From the NCBI RefSeq assembly GCF_014202825.1, contig NZ_JACHHP010000004.1, forward strand, positions 62,001 through 126,000: a stretch of 64,000 nt of DNA. The letters are read 5' to 3'. The position numbers were made by a program, and so were the translations under genes. This document shows, piece after piece, positions 53,617 through 62,560 of this stretch. Under the pieces are notes generated by a model that was not told where the DNA came from, searched no databases, and worked only from the letters and a program-made list of their open reading frames with translations. Position 1 is the first letter of the stretch; each line of letters begins with the position of its first letter. Source of the stretch: Chiayiivirga flava (GTDB taxonomy: Bacteria > Pseudomonadota > Gammaproteobacteria > Xanthomonadales > Xanthomonadaceae).

Positions 53617-56600
53617 GCGTGGTCCTTGCGGCGGAAACCTGCGCCGTAGCGCAGTGGTGCGTTGTTCGCAGTACCGAGGTCGAGCGGGGCGAACTGCGGT
53701 TCGGCCAGATCGGTGCGCGTGGATTTGCGGATCGACACGCGCAGGTCGAACCACGCGGCCTGGCCGGTGACCGGATCGGCATTGGCGTAGTCGTCGGCGC
53801 GGGTGCGTTCGGAGATGAGATGGTTGAGAAGGAAGCCCTGCGTGGATTCCGGGGCGTCTTTTGCCAGGCGCCAGGCGCCCTTGCGTTTGCCGATCGCGTT
53901 CCAGGTCCAGACGGTGTCGGGTTGCACGTTGGCGGCGACTTTCACCTGCACGGTGATGGTGCCGTTGGGGGAGGTGACGTCGACCCAGTCCTCGTTCGCC
54001 ACGCCGTGGGCGCGCGCGGTGTCGGGGTGCAGGTAGAGGTAGTTGCGCGTGGCGATCTGGCGCAGCCACGCGTTCTGTGAGCCCCAGGCGTGGTACATGA
54101 ACATGGGGCGTTGGGTGATGGCGTACAGCGGGAAGGGTTCGTGTTTCGACGCATTCCCGTCATTCGCCGCAGCGTTTGCTTCCCCTCTCCCGGCGGGAGA
54201 ACGGTGAGGCCGATTGCCATCGGCCGAACGGGCAGCGGCGGATGAGGGTTCGGGCGGAGTCGTGCGTTCAACCTCGACGGATGCCGCATGGGCGTATGGG
54301 GCTACGCGACTTGATGGGTCGGGGCGAGAGCCGGGCGTCGAGTCCGTACCGAACCCTCTCCCCAACCCCTCTCCCGGGGGGAGAGGGGCTTTTGAGGCGG
54401 GTGAGGGTGCCGATGCGTCGACCGTCTCGTACCAGATCGGCAGCGGATCGAAATACGTCGCCACGCGCGCGCGATGCTCGGGCGGCGGCTGCACGGCGCC
54501 ATGGCCCTGCGCCGCCAATCGGAATTTCTGCAGCGTTTCCGAATACAGCTGCAGCACGATCGGTTCCGCATTGCCGATGAAGCCCATCTGCTGCGACCAC
54601 TGCAGGTAGTCGCGATTGGCCATCTTGTAGTACCGCGCCGATGCGGGAACCGGCAGGTGCCAGAAGCCGCCGTGTTCGATGTAGCGCTGCAGCTGCTGCG
54701 GATTCGGCGGGCCCTTGCCGTGCGATTGCCCGTCCGCGCCGCGCCAGCCGGCGAGCAGGCCGACGCCGGGCGCGCGTTCGTGCCGCACCATGTAGTCGGC
54801 GAAGTCGCGGTACGCGGGCGCGCCGTTCGCGTCCACCATGCCGGGCAGGCCGAGCCGCGCGCCCAGATCGAGCAGCACGGACTGGAACGGGCGCACATCG
54901 CGCGCCGGATTCTCGGCGTCGGTGGCCAGCACCGGCTGGCGGATCGCGTCGGCCGCGGCGTCGGCGTCGGAGATCGGGCGGTCGAGCAGGCTGATGCAGT
55001 CGTGCCGTTCGAGATACGTGGTGTCCGGCAGCACGAGGTCCGCGTACGCCACCATTTCGCTCGCATACGCGTCCGAATAGATGATGTGCGGGATGCGGTA
55101 CGCGCCGTCGGCATCCCTGTCGGTGAGCATGTGCATCGTCTGCGTGGTGTTCATCGACGAATTCCAGCTCATGTTCGCCATGAACATCAGCAGTGTGTCG
55201 ATGCGGTACGGGTCGCCGGCCCAGGCGTTGCGGATCACGCTGTGCATCATGCCGTGCGCGGCCAGCGGGTAGGCCCACGAATAGGCGTGGTCGATGCGGC
55301 GTGGACGGCCGTGTTCGTCGACGAGCAGGTCGTCGGGCGAGTGGATGAAGCCGAGCGGTGCGGCGTCGAGCGCGCCGTTGTCGCGGCGCGACCTGCCGGG
55401 ACGGTTCGCCGGCGGGATCGGCTTGGGAAACGGCGGTTGGAAACGGAAACTGCCCGGCGTATCGACCGCGCCGAGCAGCAGTTGCAGCAGGTGGATGGCG
55501 CGGCAGGTGTGGAAGCCGTTGCTGTGCGCGCTGATGCCGCGCATGGCGTGGAAACTCACCGGGCGGCCGATCATCTCGGCGTGGGTGCGGCCGTGGCTGT
55601 CGGTCCATTCGATCGGCAACGAAAACGGATCGTCGAACGCGGCCGCCGCGAGTTCGCGCGCGATGCGCCGGATGGTGTCGGCCGGAATGCCGCAGGTGTC
55701 CGCGACGGCCTCGGGCGCGAATTGCGGGTCGAGATAGCGCTCGGCGAGCAGGTGGAAGACGGGCGTCGCCCTGCGTCCGTCGGGCAGGGTGTAATCGCCG
55801 ACGATGGCGGGCGAGACGTCGATGCCCTCGGCCGGTGCGACGCCGGCCTGCCTTGCCGGCGTGTCGATCGACGCAGGTGTCGCCGCGTCGCGCGCCACGT
55901 GCCAGCACAGTGCGCGTCCCTCGGCATCGCGCGCGAACAGGCCGTCGTCCGCGGCGCCCGGGTCGCGGATCACCAGCCAGTGCGCATTGGTGTAGCGCAC
56001 GAGGTATTCGAGGTCCACGCGGTCGTTGCGCAGCAATTCGTGGATCAGCGCAAACGCGAACAGGCCGTCGGTGCCCGGCCGGATGCCGATCCACTCGTCC
56101 GCGATCGCGCCGTAGCCGGTGCGCACCGGATTGATCGCCACCACTTTCGCGCCGCGGCCCTTGAGCTTGCCCAGGCCGAGCTTGATCGGATTGGAGTCGT
56201 GATCCTCGGCCACGCCCCACAGCATCAGGTAGCGCGAGTGCTCCCAGTCCGGTTCGCCGAACTCCCAGAACGAGCCGCCCAGCGTGTACAGCCCGCCTGC
56301 GGCCATGTTCACCGAACAGAACCCGCCGTGCGCGGCGTAGTTGATGGTGCCGAACTGCTGCGCCCACCAGCCGGTGAGCGCCTGCGACTGGTCGCGACCG
56401 GTGAAAAACGCCAGTTCGTCGGGATTGCGTTCGCGGATCGGCTTCAGCCAGTCGGTCGCGAGCTGCAATGCTTCGTCCCATTCGATCTCGCGGAACTCGC
56501 CCGACCCGCGCTCGCCCACGCGCAGCAACGGCTTCGACAGCCGCGCCGGCGAGTAGTGCTGCATGATGCCGGCCGAGCCCTTGGCGCACAGCACGCCGCG

Positions 56601-56753
56601 GTTCACCGGGTGCTCGGGGTTGCCCTGGATGTAGCGAATCCGGCCGTCCTTGAGCCACACCTTGATGCCGCAGCGGCAGGCGCACATGTAGCAGGTGGTG
56701 TGCCTGACGTCGTCGCCGGGCGAGGGCGAGAGATCGAGCGCGGGCTCACGCAT
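53613..56753 (-). CDS. Molybdopterin oxidoreductase catalytic subunit (SoeA-like), with internal REP-like insertion
   Basis: Protein of 1046 residues, ATG 56753. Residues 18-60 bind a 4Fe-4S cluster (Cys21, 24, 28, 56 in HTTCYMCACRCG and RGVLCAKG). The molybdopterin domains follow: EIEWDEALQLATDW, HGGFCSVNMAAG with a cysteine that may ligate molybdenum, SRYLMLWGVAEDHDSNPIK, and a C-terminal dinucleotide-binding domain (ITQRPMFMYHAWGSQNAWL, DWVDVTSPNG). No Tat signal is seen, so the enzyme should face the cytoplasm as in SoeABC sulfite dehydrogenase. The substrate is not proved. Residues about 780-870 (SPASKAPLPPGEGLGRGF to GRGEANAAANDG) are low-complexity sequence encoded by a REP-like inverted repeat and break the domain. 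Confidence 0.87.
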   Translation of the reverse strand: MREPALDLSPSPGDDVRHTTCYMCACRCGIKVWLKDGRIRYIQGNPEHPVNRGVLCAKGSAGIMQHYSPARLSKPLLRVGERGSGEFREIEWDEALQLATDWLKPIRERNPDELAFFTGRDQSQALTGWWAQQFGTINYAAHGGFCSVNMAAGGLYTLGGSFWEFGEPDWEHSRYLMLWGVAEDHDSNPIKLGLGKLKGRGAKVVAINPVRTGYGAIADEWIGIRPGTDGLFAFALIHELLRNDRVDLEYLVRYTNAHWLVIRDPGAADDGLFARDAEGRALCWHVARDAATPASIDTPARQAGVAPAEGIDVSPAIVGDYTLPDGRRATPVFHLLAERYLDPQFAPEAVADTCGIPADTIRRIARELAAAAFDDPFSLPIEWTDSHGRTHAEMIGRPVSFHAMRGISAHSNGFHTCRAIHLLQLLLGAVDTPGSFRFQPPFPKPIPPANRPGRSRRDNGALDAAPLGFIHSPDDLLVDEHGRPRRIDHAYSWAYPLAAHGMMHSVIRNAWAGDPYRIDTLLMFMANMSWNSSMNTTQTMHMLTDRDADGAYRIPHIIYSDAYASEMVAYADLVLPDTTYLERHDCISLLDRPISDADAAADAIRQPVLATDAENPARDVRPFQSVLLDLGARLGLPGMVDANGAPAYRDFADYMVRHERAPGVGLLAGWRGADGQSHGKGPPNPQQLQRYIEHGGFWHLPVPASARYYKMANRDYLQWSQQMGFIGNAEPIVLQLYSETLQKFRLAAQGHGAVQPPPEHRARVATYFDPLPIWYETVDASAPSPASKAPLPPGEGLGRGFGTDSTPGSRPDPSSRVAPYAHAASVEVERTTPPEPSSAAARSADGNRPHRSPAGRGEANAAANDGNASKHEPFPLYAITQRPMFMYHAWGSQNAWLRQIATRNYLYLHPDTARAHGVANEDWVDVTSPNGTITVQVKVAANVQPDTVWTWNAIGKRKGAWRLAKDAPESTQGFLLNHLISERTRADDYANADPVTGQAAWFDLRVSIRKSTRTDLAEPQFAPLDLGTANNAPLRYGAGFRRKDHA
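54180..54390. repeat. REP-like inverted element inside the molybdoenzyme gene
   Basis: One arm near 54181-54200 (CCCCTCTCCCGGCGGGAGA) and the other at 54366-54388 (CCCCTCTCCCGGGGGGAGAGGGG), plus GGATGAGGG at about 54240, as in the intergenic elements at 16794 and 46712. The reading frame stays open through all of it. Confidence 0.75.
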
Positions 56754-56927
56754 CGCGCCCCACCGCGGTGTGCAGGGCGCGTGCGCTGGGTGTCGAAGGC
56801 CGGATCGGTCGCATCCGTGCATTGTCGCGGATTCGCGCCCCGCGCGACATGCCGCACGGCCATGCATTTGCGCATGCTGCGCTGCGGCGTAAGATGCGCG
56901 GTCTTCCAACCCCGAGGAATGTGCGCG

Positions 56928-57377
56928 ATGCGTTTGACCTATCTTGCCGGCGCACTGCTCGCCGGCGTCCTGCTGTCCCCTGCCGCGCAGGCCGGCTGGC
57001 ATGTCGGCGTGGGCCCGGTCGATGAGATCGACGGCGAGGGCTCCTGGCTCGCCACGGTGAGCTGGGAAACCGAACAGGTCCACCCGTGGGAGTTCATGGC
57101 CGGCTACATCGACGAGCGCGATGCCCCCGCCATCCGCACCCCGGACGTGGTCTGGATTTCGGCCTCGAAGCGCTTCACCTGGCGCGGCTGGTTTGCGCAG
57201 GGCGGCATCGCCTACGCCGACGTCGACAACGACATCCTCTCCAACCACTTCCAGTTCCAGACCGGCATCGGCTACGACTTCGGCCGTGTCGCGCTGTCGC
57301 TGCGCCATCTCTCCAACGCCAACACCGGCGGCCGCAACCGTGGCGAGACCTTCCTGCTGGCGCAGTACGGGTTCTGA
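56928..57377 (+). CDS. PagL-like lipid A 3-O-deacylase (acyloxyacyl hydrolase family)
   Basis: Protein of 149 residues; ATG 56928 has GAGGA 9 bp before it, while ATG 56919 directly touches that site and is rejected. Signal peptide cleaved near AAQAG. A small barrel with the PagL active-site motif LRHLSNANTGGRNRGETF near the C-terminus (His-Ser pair) and the final aromatic residue (AQYGF). It would remove an acyl chain from lipid A in the outer membrane. Divergent from the molybdoenzyme across 174 bp. Confidence 0.88.
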   Translation: MRLTYLAGALLAGVLLSPAAQAGWHVGVGPVDEIDGEGSWLATVSWETEQVHPWEFMAGYIDERDAPAIRTPDVVWISASKRFTWRGWFAQGGIAYADVDNDILSNHFQFQTGIGYDFGRVALSLRHLSNANTGGRNRGETFLLAQYGF

Positions 57378-57414
57378 ATCCGGGCACGGGCCGGTTTTCG
57401 CCGTCGCACAACGA

Positions 57415-57446
57415 ACAACGGCTCGTCCGCAGAGACGAGCCGTTGT
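57415..57446. terminator. Bidirectional terminator-type hairpin
   Basis: Perfect 13-bp stem ACAACGGCTCGTC / GACGAGCCGTTGT with a 6-base loop, followed by CGTTTTC, between convergent genes (PagL-like and the BPSS1780-type protein). Confidence 0.8.
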
Positions 57447-57471
57447 CGTTTTCAGCGCAGCGACGAACCGG

Positions 57472-58284
57472 TCAGGCTTCGAAACTCGGCGGCGGCGACG
57501 GCGGGGCCGGCGGCGGGGGTGCGTCGACCGGTGCGATTTCCTGCGTGACGCTGCCGCGGAACACGTCGCGCCAGGCGCGGTACATCGCCACCGACACCAC
57601 CGGGACGAACGCGATCGTCAGCAGCAGCTGCGCCAGGATCGGCGAAACGAAACCGATCACCACCATCACCACGATCGCCACGAGCAGCAGGATGCCGACG
57701 TAGACCAGGATCGCGCCGATGTTGGCGAGGCAGGCCTTGAGGCTTTCCTGCATGGCCGGGATCGGCTCGATGTTGTCGAGCATCACGCGCGGGGTCGCGA
57801 AAAACGTCAGTGCGTACGCGAACACGCCGATCGCCAGCGCGATGACGAAGAACAGCAGGAAGCCCGCGCCCAGTCCCGCGCCGACCACCGCGCCGCCGGA
57901 ATTGGTGGCGCCGGTGATGCCCGCGCCGAGCAGGGCGCCGCCGAGGAAGATCACCGCGAGGATGCCGATCACGATGCCGGCCGCGATGCCCGGCAGGCAC
58001 AGCATCAGCATCTTCGGCAGCTTGCCGGGTTCGTTGAAGGCCTGGAACAGGTGCTTGAAGTCGGCCGTGCCGCCGCCGTCCTGCTCGCGCGCCGCATACA
58101 TGATGCCGCCGTAGAGCGCCGGCCCGAGGATGGCGAGCGCAAGGCTGCCCAGGAGCGGCACGAGGCTGACCACGGCCACCACCACGCCCATCAGCGCGAA
58201 GGGCCCCGGGTTGCGCAGAACGAGGTTCACCGATTCGGTAAGCCACTTGAGGCCCTGGCCGGCCGGAACAGTCTGGAAGGACAT
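57472..58284 (-). CDS. BPSS1780 family membrane protein
   Basis: Protein of 270 residues with about six hydrophobic segments, Gly-rich in the middle (GATNSGGAVVGAGLGAGF), and the family N-terminal pattern GLKWLTESVNLVLRNPGPFALMGVV. A proline-rich tail (PPPPAPPSPPPSF) lies in the cytoplasm or periplasm. Function of the family is unknown. Monocistronic between the terminator hairpin and 82 bp after the permease gene. Confidence 0.8.
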   Translation of the reverse strand: MSFQTVPAGQGLKWLTESVNLVLRNPGPFALMGVVVAVVSLVPLLGSLALAILGPALYGGIMYAAREQDGGGTADFKHLFQAFNEPGKLPKMLMLCLPGIAAGIVIGILAVIFLGGALLGAGITGATNSGGAVVGAGLGAGFLLFFVIALAIGVFAYALTFFATPRVMLDNIEPIPAMQESLKACLANIGAILVYVGILLLVAIVVMVVIGFVSPILAQLLLTIAFVPVVSVAMYRAWRDVFRGSVTQEIAPVDAPPPPAPPSPPPSFEA

Positions 58285-58366
58285 CGCGGAAATCCTCTGG
58301 TTGAAGACGCAAGCATACCGTTACGGACCAGGACGCGGCACGCGGACAGGCGTGACGGCGCGCCGC

Positions 58367-59683
58367 TCAGCCCGCGGCGCGGCGCTGCACCAGGTAGATG
58401 CCCGCCCCCACCAGCATCGCCACCGCGCCGGCCGCGAGATTGGCGAGGCTCGCGCTCGCGAGCAGCCCCAGCGACAGCACCAGCGCCGCGACCGGAATCG
58501 CCGCGCCGCCCGGCAACTGCAGCGCGCCCGGACGGTGTCCGTGACGCCGCCGCAGCACCAGCACCGCCACGCAGGTGCCGATGTACGCCACCAGCCGTGT
58601 CACCACCGACAGCAGCGCCAGCGCGACGAACGATCCGGACAGCGCGAGCGCCAGCGCGATGACGCCCTGCACCACGATCGCCACCGCCGGCGTGTGGAAG
58701 CGCGGATGGATGCGTGCCAGCACGCGCGGGCCGAACCCGTCGGCCGCCAGCGCGTACAGGAAGCGCGGGCCGAGCAGCATCGTGTTGCTCGTGGTGCCGA
58801 GGATCGACACCGTGGCGCCCACCGTCAGCAACAGCGCGAACCACGCGCCGCCGAAGCCCGCGGCCGCGTCCGCGAGCGGCGTCGACGACTGCGCAAGCCC
58901 GGGCAGCGTGCCCTGCGCCACCAGCTGCACCGCGGCATACAGCAGCGTCACCACCACGATCATCGTCACCAGCGCAAACGGCACGTCGCGACGCGGGTTG
59001 CGGTACTCGCCGGCGGCCGCCGGGATGTTCTCGAAGCCGGCATACGCAAACAGCAGCAGCAGCGCCGCCTCGCCCAGATTGCCGAGCGGCGGCAGGCCCA
59101 CCGCCAGCGCCAGCGACCAGTCCGCATGGAACGCGCCGAGCAGCACGAACAGCAGCAGCGGCACCAGCTTGCCGACCACGAGCGCAATGCCGAAGCGCGC
59201 CGCCGCCTTGACCCCGACCACGTTGACCACGGTCAGCAGCACCAGCGACACGGTCACCACCGTCGCCTGCCCGAGGCCGTCCTTCGCCGCCGGCCAGACA
59301 TGCGCCACCGCCGCGGCAAGCCCGTTGCTCAGCGCCGCGGCCGACGCCACGCGCGTGAGCCAGATCATCCAGCCCACCTCGAACCCGATGAACGGTCCGA
59401 ACGCCTCGCGGGCGTACAGGTACGAGCCGCCGGGCTGGTCGAAATAACTCGCCGCCTGCGCATAGGTCAGCACGAGCAGGCACACCGCGAGCCCCGCCAG
59501 CAGCACCGCCCACAGGCTGGCCGGCCCGAGCAGCAGCGCGGTCGCGGCCGGCAGCAGGTAGATGCCGCTGCCCACCACATCGTTGATCGACAGTCCGAGG
59601 ATCTGCCAGCGCCCGACGACGCGTTCGAAGCCCGCGCCGCCGCCGCTCTCGGCCGCCGCCAGGTGCTCGCCGCGCGCGCTCAC
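58367..59683 (-). CDS. APC-family amino acid/peptide-product permease
   Basis: Protein of 438 residues from a GTG at 59683 that overlaps the stop of the L,D-transpeptidase gene (GTGA). About 12 membrane segments; LGLSINDVVGSGIYLLPAATALLLGP is the APC superfamily signature with the GSGI-type substrate loop, and LLFAYAGFENIPAAAGEYRNPRRDVPFAL is the second conserved stretch. In context it may import amino acids from muropeptide breakdown, such as L-glutamate, L-alanine or diaminopimelate. Confidence 0.87.
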   Translation of the reverse strand: MSARGEHLAAAESGGGAGFERVVGRWQILGLSINDVVGSGIYLLPAATALLLGPASLWAVLLAGLAVCLLVLTYAQAASYFDQPGGSYLYAREAFGPFIGFEVGWMIWLTRVASAAALSNGLAAAVAHVWPAAKDGLGQATVVTVSLVLLTVVNVVGVKAAARFGIALVVGKLVPLLLFVLLGAFHADWSLALAVGLPPLGNLGEAALLLLFAYAGFENIPAAAGEYRNPRRDVPFALVTMIVVVTLLYAAVQLVAQGTLPGLAQSSTPLADAAAGFGGAWFALLLTVGATVSILGTTSNTMLLGPRFLYALAADGFGPRVLARIHPRFHTPAVAIVVQGVIALALALSGSFVALALLSVVTRLVAYIGTCVAVLVLRRRHGHRPGALQLPGGAAIPVAALVLSLGLLASASLANLAAGAVAMLVGAGIYLVQRRAAG

Positions 59684-60465
59684 GTCGACGCGTCCGGCAG
59701 CGCGGGCAGGCGCCATGCCGCCTGCAGCCGCGCATAGTCCTCCGCGGTGAGCTGCACGAACACCGGCCGTTGCGCCGGATCGATCCAGCGCAGCAGCGCG
59801 CGCATGTGCGCGTCCGCCATCGCCGTGCAGCCCGCGGTGGGCACGCCGGGCGCGCTCCACAGGTGCGCGAAGATGCAGCTGCCGGCCGCGGCCTCGCGCC
59901 GCGGATTGTGTTCGATAACGAAGCCCTGCCGGTAGCGCTGGTCGCCATCGACGTGGATGTCGCGCCGCATCGGCTCGGTGCTGCCCTCGACCGCGGCCTC
60001 GCCGACCTCGCGCGTGTCCACGATGCTGTTGTAGAGCGGCGAGTCGGCCACGTCGATGCACCAGTCGGTCGCGGTCATCGGCGTGTAGTTCAGCGCGGTG
60101 TCGGCCGTGTCCGCATAACCGAACGCGGTGCCGATGGCGAACACGCCGGCCGGCGCGCGGCCGTCGCCTTCGGCCTTGCGCGGCCCCTCCGCTTGCGGCG
60201 GATGCAGTCCGATGCCCCAGCCCAGGCCGGCGCGGCCGACGGTCACGTCGAACGCCACGCCGGTCGCATGCCAGCGCCGGCCCTCCCGCGTGAACGTCCG
60301 GAGCGTGCCGTGGTCGGCGTTCCAGTTTGGCGTCGTGACGACGACCATCTGCGCGGCGTCGTGCCAGGGCAGGGCGTCGGCAGCAGTGTCGGCCGCCTGC
60401 AGTGCGGGGGCCGCGGACGCGATGCCCATCAGGACGGCGACACGAGTGGAAAGCGGGTGGCGCAT
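59680..60465 (-). CDS. Periplasmic L,D-transpeptidase/carboxypeptidase (YkuD-fold)
   Basis: Protein of 261 residues with a signal peptide (cleavage near LQA). The catalytic motif is FAHLWSAPGVPTAGCTAM with His201 and Cys213, the HX-TxGC pattern of the YkuD fold; FDVTVGRAGLGWGIGLH is the preceding strand. The subgroup is the YbiS/ErfK-like branch with a long PTAGC loop, so it may cut tetrapeptides rather than cross-link. Placed between an RpiR regulator and a permease in the muropeptide cluster. Confidence 0.85.
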   Translation of the reverse strand: MRHPLSTRVAVLMGIASAAPALQAADTAADALPWHDAAQMVVVTTPNWNADHGTLRTFTREGRRWHATGVAFDVTVGRAGLGWGIGLHPPQAEGPRKAEGDGRAPAGVFAIGTAFGYADTADTALNYTPMTATDWCIDVADSPLYNSIVDTREVGEAAVEGSTEPMRRDIHVDGDQRYRQGFVIEHNPRREAAAGSCIFAHLWSAPGVPTAGCTAMADAHMRALLRWIDPAQRPVFVQLTAEDYARLQAAWRLPALPDAST

Positions 60466-60575
60466 GCACGACTCCTTCGCGAACTTCGCTACATCGAACC
60501 GGAAGATCCGGACAGACGCAACCGCCGCATCACCGCCGCGCCGTCTTCCCGCCGCCGGGCGTGACGCCGACGCCG

Positions 60576-61424
60576 TCACGGGTCCAGCAGATGCGCGATG
60601 CGTTCCACCTGGGTCGCGAAGCGCGCCTGCGTCGCATCGTCGCGGCGGAACAGCAGCACGAACAGGACATCGAGCAGATGGTTCAGCGCCGCGCGGTACA
60701 ACAGCGGTTCCACGTGCAGCATGGCCGAATGCGCCGACACCACCAGCGCCACGTCCGCCTGCGCACGCAGCGGATTGGCGGTGTGGCGCGTCACCGACAG
60801 CAGGCGTCCGCCGCCGAGCTGGAACTGCCGCGCCAACTGCGCGAGTGCCGCGTGTTTGCCCTGTTCGGAGAAGAGCACGAGCACGTCGTCGCGGCCCGCG
60901 CCGGCCAGATGCGCCAGCATCGGCAAGGGATCGGTCTCGTGCAGCGCGAGCTTGCCGAGCATCGCGAGCTTGAGCGCGAACTCGCGCGCCGCGATGCCGT
61001 CGGCGCCGAAGCCGCAGACGAAGATACGTTGCGCACCGTGCAGTGCGTCGACCGCCGCGTCGATCGTGGCGTCGGGGTTGAGCAGGCGGGTCTCTTCGCC
61101 GGCGGCGGCCTTCTCGCGCCACAGCGCGTCGGCCAGCGCGGCGTGGCCGCCCGTGGCGTCGGCCGCGATCGGCGCGTCCGCATCGCCGCCGCCGTCGCGC
61201 GCGAGCGCTTCGCCGATCGAGAACTTGAGGTCCGGGTAGCCCTTGAAGCCGAGTTTCTGGCTGAACTTCACCACGCTCGACTGGCTGATGCCGAGCGCGC
61301 TCGCGAGCTGCTGCGACGAGTAGTCGCGCAGCAGGTGCGCGTTGTCGAGCACGTAGTCGGCGATGCGGCGTTCGATCGCCGACATCTGGTCGCGCTCGGA
61401 GCGGATCTTGATCAGCGGCGTCAT
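60576..61424 (-). CDS. RpiR/MurR-family transcriptional regulator
   Basis: Protein of 282 residues. Helix-turn-helix SAIERRIADYVLDNAHLLRDYSSQQLASALGISQSSVVKFSQKLGFKGYPDLKFSIGEAL (about 14-75), then a SIS sugar-isomerase domain (IFVCGFGADGIAAREFALKLAMLGK ... VLVLFSEQGKHAALAQLARQF). RpiR proteins sense sugar phosphates; MurR senses MurNAc-6-phosphate. Its place between a dipeptide epimerase and an L,D-transpeptidase suggests control of peptidoglycan recycling. Confidence 0.9.
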   Translation of the reverse strand: MTPLIKIRSERDQMSAIERRIADYVLDNAHLLRDYSSQQLASALGISQSSVVKFSQKLGFKGYPDLKFSIGEALARDGGGDADAPIAADATGGHAALADALWREKAAAGEETRLLNPDATIDAAVDALHGAQRIFVCGFGADGIAAREFALKLAMLGKLALHETDPLPMLAHLAGAGRDDVLVLFSEQGKHAALAQLARQFQLGGGRLLSVTRHTANPLRAQADVALVVSAHSAMLHVEPLLYRAALNHLLDVLFVLLFRRDDATQARFATQVERIAHLLDP

Positions 61425-61431
61425 GCGCGCA

Positions 61432-62538
61432 TCACTCGCCGGGCGCCGGCATCGGTTCGAGCCCGCGCACGCCGCGGATGCCCAGGCCCGGCGCGTCGGT
61501 GATGGAAATTTCCGATTCGTCGAAGCGCACGCCGCCGTCCACCGGATTGAAGGTGCACAGCGAGGGGCCGTCAAGGTCCACCTTGGTCACGATGTGCGAT
61601 TTCGCCACCGCCACGTGCACCGCCGCCGCCACGCTGATGCTGGTCTCGATCATGCAGCCGATCATGCACGGCACCTCGTAGAGCGCGGCGATGTCGGCGA
61701 TGCGGATGGCGTTGGAAATGCCGCCGGTCTTCATCAGCTTGATGTTGATGATGTCGGCGGCGCGGCGCTGGATGAGATCGACGACTTCCGCCGGGCCGAA
61801 CACCGACTCGTCCGCCATCACCGGCGTGTGCACGCGGTCGGCCACGTACTTGAGACCGTCGATGTCGCGCGCGCGCACCGGCTGTTCGAGCAGTTCCAGG
61901 TGCACGCCGGCATCCTCGAGCTGGTGCATCGCGTGCACCGCCTGCTTCGCGGTCCAGCCCTGGTTGGCGTCGAGCCGCAGCAGCGCGCGGCCCTCGACCG
62001 CGGCATGGATCGCCTTCACCCGCTCGATGTCCACGCCGATGTCCTTGCCGACCTTGATCTTCAGCGACTCGAAGCCGCGCTCCACCGCGGCGACCGAATC
62101 GGCGACCATCTTGTCGATGTAGTCGACACTGATGGTGATGTCGGTGGCGATCACCGGATCGCCGCCGCCGAGCATGCGGTACAGCGGCGTGTCGTACAGC
62201 TGGGCCCACAGGTCGTAGATCGCGATCTCGACCGCGGCCTTGGCGCTGGTGTTGCGTTCCAGCGCGGTCTGGATCAGGTGCACGTTGCGATTGAGATTGG
62301 CGATGTCCTGCCCGATCAGGCGCGGCGCGATGTAGCGGCCGATCGCCTCGGCGATGGACCCGTGCGTGTCGCCGGTGATGACCGCCGTGGCGGCGGCTTC
62401 GCCGTAGCCGACGTGGCCGGTGTCGGTGTGCACGGTGACGATGATGTCCTCCACCGCCGCCACGCTGCGCAGCGCGGTCTTGAACGGCGTCTTCAGCGGG
62501 ACGCGCAGCATGGCGAGCTGGATGTCGGTGATTTTCAT
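61432..62538 (-). CDS. L-Ala-D/L-Glu (dipeptide) epimerase, enolase superfamily
   Basis: Protein of 368 residues from ATG 62538 (an ATG at 62553 adds 5 residues). Barrel lysine pair in ESLKIKVGKD, metal ligands in RLDANQGW, ELLEQPV and VMADES, and the opposite lysine in INIKLMKTGG are those of AE epimerases (YcjG, YkfB). It converts L-Ala-D-Glu from the murein stem to L-Ala-L-Glu, which ordinary peptidases can use. 7 bp before the regulator gene and 22 bp after the NlpC/P60 gene. Confidence 0.92.
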   Translation of the reverse strand: MKITDIQLAMLRVPLKTPFKTALRSVAAVEDIIVTVHTDTGHVGYGEAAATAVITGDTHGSIAEAIGRYIAPRLIGQDIANLNRNVHLIQTALERNTSAKAAVEIAIYDLWAQLYDTPLYRMLGGGDPVIATDITISVDYIDKMVADSVAAVERGFESLKIKVGKDIGVDIERVKAIHAAVEGRALLRLDANQGWTAKQAVHAMHQLEDAGVHLELLEQPVRARDIDGLKYVADRVHTPVMADESVFGPAEVVDLIQRRAADIINIKLMKTGGISNAIRIADIAALYEVPCMIGCMIETSISVAAAVHVAVAKSHIVTKVDLDGPSLCTFNPVDGGVRFDESEISITDAPGLGIRGVRGLEPMPAPGE

Positions 62539-62560
62539 GCGGTGCTCAGGCATGCGGTGC

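Noticed and set aside
56919-56927. ATG 56919 as start of the PagL-like gene
   Set aside because: It directly touches the GAGGA ribosome site; ATG 56928 has the right distance and begins a normal signal peptide.
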